A DNA stretch of 5,130 nucleotides. It comes from Candidatus Harrisonbacteria bacterium RIFOXYD1_FULL_40_9 (lineage in GTDB: Bacteria > Patescibacteriota > Minisyncoccia > UBA6257 > XYD1-FULL-40-9). The notes beneath the pieces are model-generated. The model saw only the letters and a list, made by a program, of their open reading frames with translations. It was not told the DNA's origin and did no database searches. Of this stretch, positions 4,344 to 5,130 are shown piece after piece. The stretch is from positions 11,217-16,346 of the forward strand of contig MHJO01000008.1 of the NCBI GenBank assembly GCA_001818015.1. Direction: 5' to 3'. Position 1 is the first letter of the stretch. Each line of letters starts with the position of its first letter. Both the position numbers and the translations under genes were made by a program.

Positions 4344-4370
4344 ATTATAACATTGTCTTTAAAATTTCAA
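4344..4370 (-). promoter_or_regulatory. Possible rplI promoter overlapping the protease stop codon
   Basis: On the minus strand, -35 TTGAAA (4370-4365), a short 15-nt spacer and a perfect -10 TATAAT (4349-4344). The expected start near 4337 would leave a 3-nt leader, making rplI effectively leaderless. The short spacer lowers confidence. Confidence 0.45.
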
Positions 4371-5130
4371 TTGCTTTATCAAGCTGAGGGTCTTTTCCAT
4401 TCTCACTATCTTTTTCAGTGAGTTCAATTTTGTAGTCTGGATCAATGCCGTTTTTCTCAAGAATGCGTCCTCCAGGCAAGACCCACTTTGCGACAGTAAC
4501 CTTGAGTGTCGAGCCATCACTTAATTCCTGAAGAGTTTGCACAGAGCCTTTTCCAAATGTTTTCTGACCCACGAGTTTGACGCCTTTTTGGTCCTGGAGA
4601 CTTCCTGCAAGAATTTCTCCTGCCGATGCAGTGCCTTCATTCACAAGAAGAACTACAGGAAAACGCCTCCATGCTTCATTGCCATTTGCGCGGAATACTT
4701 TGTCATCTGCGTTTTTAAAACGTTCTATAACCACTACATCCCCTCGCTTCAAAAACCATCCTCCGATGTCTACCGCAACTTCCAAAAATCCTCCCGGATT
4801 ATTTCTTAAGTCAAGCACAAGTCCATCTGCGCCCTGCAGGAGTGTTTCGAGTGATGCTTGATAGAAAAGCCTTAATGCCTGAGCATTAAAGCTGCTCAAC
4901 TTCATATATGCAATATTCCCTTCTTTTATTTCCCACTTAAGTGTGGGAATAGTTATAAGAGCGCGAGTTATTTCAACCTCTTTTGGTTTCTCTGCATCTT
5001 TTCCTAAAATAATAAACTTAACTTCAGTTCCTACCTTTCCACGGATAAGACTAATAGCCGCTCCTATATCCATGCCTGCGGTGCTTGTTCCATTGATTTC
5101 GAGTATTCTATCGCCTGCTTTAAGTCCTGC
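4345..5130 (-). CDS. C-terminal-processing protease, peptidase family S41 (5' end outside window)
   Basis: S41 (CtpA/Prc) proteases are exported or membrane-anchored serine proteases that recognise substrate C-termini and act in the cell envelope. The frame stays open to the window edge, so 261 residues are visible. The fragment begins within a PDZ domain (AGLKAGDRILEINGT, then IRGKVGTEV); the signal/anchor and N-terminal helices are outside. The protease core shows LDLRNNPGG (107-115 of the fragment), the nucleophile S169 in NEGTASAGE, and the general base K194 with Q198 in TFGKGSVQT, so the Ser-Lys dyad is intact. The C-terminus (LDKAIEILK) looks natural. The ATG at 5073 is internal to the PDZ domain and is not the start. 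rplI follows after 10 nt. Confidence 0.93.
   Translation of the reverse strand, partial: AGLKAGDRILEINGTSTAGMDIGAAISLIRGKVGTEVKFIILGKDAEKPKEVEITRALITIPTLKWEIKEGNIAYMKLSSFNAQALRLFYQASLETLLQGADGLVLDLRNNPGGFLEVAVDIGGWFLKRGDVVVIERFKNADDKVFRANGNEAWRRFPVVLLVNEGTASAGEILAGSLQDQKGVKLVGQKTFGKGSVQTLQELSDGSTLKVTVAKWVLPGGRILEKNGIDPDYKIELTEKDSENGKDPQLDKAIEILKTML

Noticed and set aside
5071..5073. ATG at 5073 as start of the S41 protease
   Set aside because: The frame remains open to the window edge and the added residues complete a PDZ motif (AGLKAGDRILEING).
1..5130. CRISPR array, transposase, tRNA or rRNA genes
   Set aside because: No regularly spaced direct repeats with unique spacers, no transposase-like frame, and no cloverleaf or rRNA segment was seen.

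Overview
The window looks like chromosomal DNA from a small-genome bacterium, most likely a member of the Candidate Phyla Radiation (Patescibacteria, probably a parcubacterium-like lineage). This placement is an inference. It rests on the AT-rich, densely packed core genes, the near absence of Shine-Dalgarno sequences, several promoters that sit almost on the start codon, and the mix of a compact MurC, bL27, bL9, an S41 protease and small orphan proteins. UGA is used as a stop (end of murC), so the code is not the UGA=Gly code of Absconditabacteria/Gracilibacteria.

Layout. Bases 1-1062 (+) hold the C-terminal three quarters or so of MurC. Bases 1061-1142 hold a palindrome of heptamer repeats that begins inside the murC stop codon. 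Bases 1148-1545 (+) appear to be a complete non-coding RNA unit of about 365 nt: a sigma70-type promoter, a possible 5' pseudoknot, five successive long helices, and an intrinsic terminator with a UUCG loop. I match it to no RNA family. Facing it, 1547-2323 (-) encodes a RecB-like PD-(D/E)XK nuclease with an internal CxxC...CxxH zinc-site candidate and a probably leaderless promoter. Next on the minus strand come a 71-aa zinc-ribbon protein (2416-2631), a 51-aa single-span membrane protein (2687-2842, short and easily missed) and a DEDDy 3'-5' exonuclease (2846-3544). The last two are spaced 3 nt apart and are probably co-transcribed.

The exonuclease is divergent from rpmA (bL27, 3593-3883, +), and the -10 elements of the two promoters physically overlap. 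rpmA converges on rplI (bL9, 3900-4334, -) with one shared bidirectional terminator. Upstream of rplI lies a C-terminal-processing protease of family S41 (4345 to the window end, -), whose N-terminus is cut by the window edge.

The protein genes are mostly housekeeping: cell-wall synthesis, ribosome, envelope proteolysis and nucleic-acid processing. The most interesting part is the accessory stretch 1061-1545, with its repeat palindrome and structured orphan RNA. Second is a GC-rich three-way-junction fold embedded in the end of the zinc-ribbon gene. All structures were folded by eye; no energy calculation or database search was possible.
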